Source: Saccoglossus kowalevskii
Lineage: Eukaryota > Hemichordata > Enteropneusta > Harrimaniidae
Direction of reading: 5' to 3'
Length of the DNA stretch: 35,311 bases
NCBI RefSeq assembly: GCF_000003605.2
Contig: NW_003135347.1
Span: 331,025 to 366,335 of the forward strand
The position numbers were made by a program, and so were the translations under genes. Position 1 is the stretch's first letter. Every line of letters starts with the position of its first letter. The notes below the pieces were generated by a model. The model saw only the letters and a list, made by a program, of their open reading frames with translations. It did no database searches and was not told the DNA's origin. Shown here piece by piece: positions 33,691 to 35,311 of the stretch.

Positions 33691-34606
33691 AAATATAAAC
33701 AAAATTATTGAAAGAAATTGATTCTAATTATGTGTGCGTGGTCAGGAACAGGTAATACTGAATATACTTGTAGTTCGGGTATGCGCTGATCTTATTGTTC
33801 CTGTGTTAACATTCAGTTTTAGTGTTTATCCCGGGTCATTACGGGAACTAATGGACCTTCCTACCACTTGTCTATGGTTGCACACAGTTTGAGTGTAGTC
33901 GGCACAAGTAGTTTAGTAATTCAATTACATGGGGTAAACAAGACTGTCTAACAAAATCTGATCATCCTGACAAGTATACACAAGTCATGATTAGTGTTAT
34001 GTCGTAAATTCGCTATAAACTCTGTTGTATTGCTGTTGTCGCACGTACGTACAGTACTTTGAACAGTGTATTGTTACATGAAATTAACATAAGAATTTAC
34101 AACTGTATTGTGATGCATTTTTGTTGTTGAATGCAATTATGAAATTACAGTATCTCAAATGTCTTAAATAGTTATAACCAAAGACACTAGAAACTACATT
34201 TTCTGATGTCTTTGGCACAACCCACTGTATGCAACCCAACATTTAAAGTATAAATGTGAAACTGGCGTAATTAAGTAAACATGTCACATTGATGTATACG
34301 GTGATTTAATTATCAAGTGGTACATGCGTGGTGGGTAAACTTGCTCGTTTGTCATCAGCTACCATGACTTTCTTTGTTTAGAAACAGCTTTAGTATACAT
34401 GCCTCTGTATGTTCATATAAAACCTTACTATTTTGCGCGCCACCAGTTTATTGAAACGAATAAATTAACTATATGTATTAACGCAGCTCAGTCATTCCGA
34501 ATTTGTTGAACACTTCGTCGCACAGGATAAACTGATAAATTAAAACGGTTAGACAAAGATATCTCGCCTTCCAGAATATAAATATAATTCGTATAAGCCA
34601 TAAGTA
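33691..34606. other. No gene recognised
   Basis: AT-rich sequence right of the LINE fragment. CpG is slightly more frequent than within GUF1. No open frame or repeat of note. Confidence 0.45.
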
Positions 34607-35133
34607 TATGGCCGACTGGCGGCCAGTTTGTTTTTCATGGTACCCATGCTACTTTCTCTTGAATGCAATGAACGTTTCTCTTTAAATTTTGTACAAAGAT
34701 AGTATACCAAGGGATACATTTGCACCAACGTTATTTTTGTAATTCGATTCAATATAGCTGACCGACGCCCAAATTCCCTGTAAAAGCGTTAAATCGTCAT
34801 TTTTACATGTCCGGAGCTGTTTCTCAGTAATGACTAGGCCAATTTGGATCAAAGTTGGTATGATGATCATACATATTGGGTTATAGTTGCATGTCATATT
34901 TTTTCTGTGATTCAAACTAATATGACTGACTGGTGGCCATTTTGTTTTTCATGATACCCATGCCTACTTTCCCTTCAATGCAATGAACATTTCTGTTATA
35001 ATTTTGTACAAAGACAGTATACCAATAGATACATCAACATGAACATTATTTTTTGTAATTTGATTCAATATGACTGCCCAATGTCCAATTCTCGTGTAAA
35101 AGCACTAACTCATATATTTTTTACACATCCATC
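34607..35133. repeat. 314-base tandem duplication
   Basis: 'tttttcatg' with its surroundings occurs at 34631 and 34945, and the alignment runs from 34607/34921 for about 190 bases ('acccatg', 'gcaatgaac', 'ttttgtacaaag', 'agtataccaa', 'gattcaatat'). The second copy diverges after about 35110. By-eye identity is high but not perfect, so it is not a recent assembly duplicate. Confidence 0.8.
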
Positions 35134-35311
35134 TCTTATTAATGGTTTCGATCTAATCTCAATGACTTCATCAGCATCAAATTGATATGTCAGATCACAA
35201 AATTTTAGACGGGGACTGTGTCATTAACAGTGACTTGTAATCAGGAGATTTATAGATAGTATCTTTGCATTTATTATATGACTCGACACTACAAAATACG
35301 TTGCCGATAAT

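Noticed and set aside
34549-34915. Minus-strand frames in the 314-base duplication
   Set aside because: The two copies do not keep the frame or the amino acids, so they are not coding.

Overview
The window is nuclear DNA from an intron-rich animal, most likely an invertebrate. It holds one conserved gene split into many short exons by GT-AG introns, degenerate non-LTR retrotransposon sequence, small TA-flanked inverted-repeat transposons (MITEs) and simple repeats. CpG is near the level expected from base composition in much of the left half and scarce in the right half, a mosaic typical of invertebrate genomes. I cannot name the species. A 513-base run of N (21754-22266) is an assembly gap.

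The only gene I can name with confidence is GUF1, the animal homologue of bacterial LepA/EF4, on the plus strand at 23154-31247. Thirteen coding exons join in frame into 608 residues counted from a conserved internal Met. All five GTPase motifs and the LepA-specific C-terminus are intact. The exon carrying the start codon and the mitochondrial presequence is not visible; it lies in the gap or further upstream.

Left part (1-20 kb): mostly non-coding as far as I can see. A minus-strand exon at 4008-4706 encodes an acidic, Ser/Thr-rich protein I do not recognise. Two weaker exon candidates lie at 149-397 (minus) and 7653-7848 (plus). Also here are a 41-base near-perfect palindrome (3829-3869), RFX X-box-like motifs, one MITE (15038-15222), a dispersed repeat in two copies, an AAAT microsatellite, ATTC/AGTC microsatellites, and a 41-base minisatellite (19509-20243) with a 205-base higher-order period.

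Middle (20.2-23.1 kb): ETS-type motifs, then an array of 41-base TAACTCGA palindromes followed by three GGGCGTGG boxes spaced exactly 20 bases, then the gap. This is the likely upstream region of GUF1, but no promoter can be proven.

GUF1 introns hold three MITEs, another inverted-repeat element, a long pre-miRNA-like hairpin (28803-28880), and two independent tandem duplications that copy the exon-intron junction, so that decoy splice donors lie just inside introns 8 and 11.

Right end (31.5-35.3 kb): a broken L1/Tx1-like LINE ORF2 on the minus strand (about 31590-33690), split by a MITE whose removal together with one TA restores the LINE reading frame exactly. After that come unassigned sequence and a 314-base tandem duplication. 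I see no operon-like organisation and no convincing new multi-gene system; the most interesting signals are structural.
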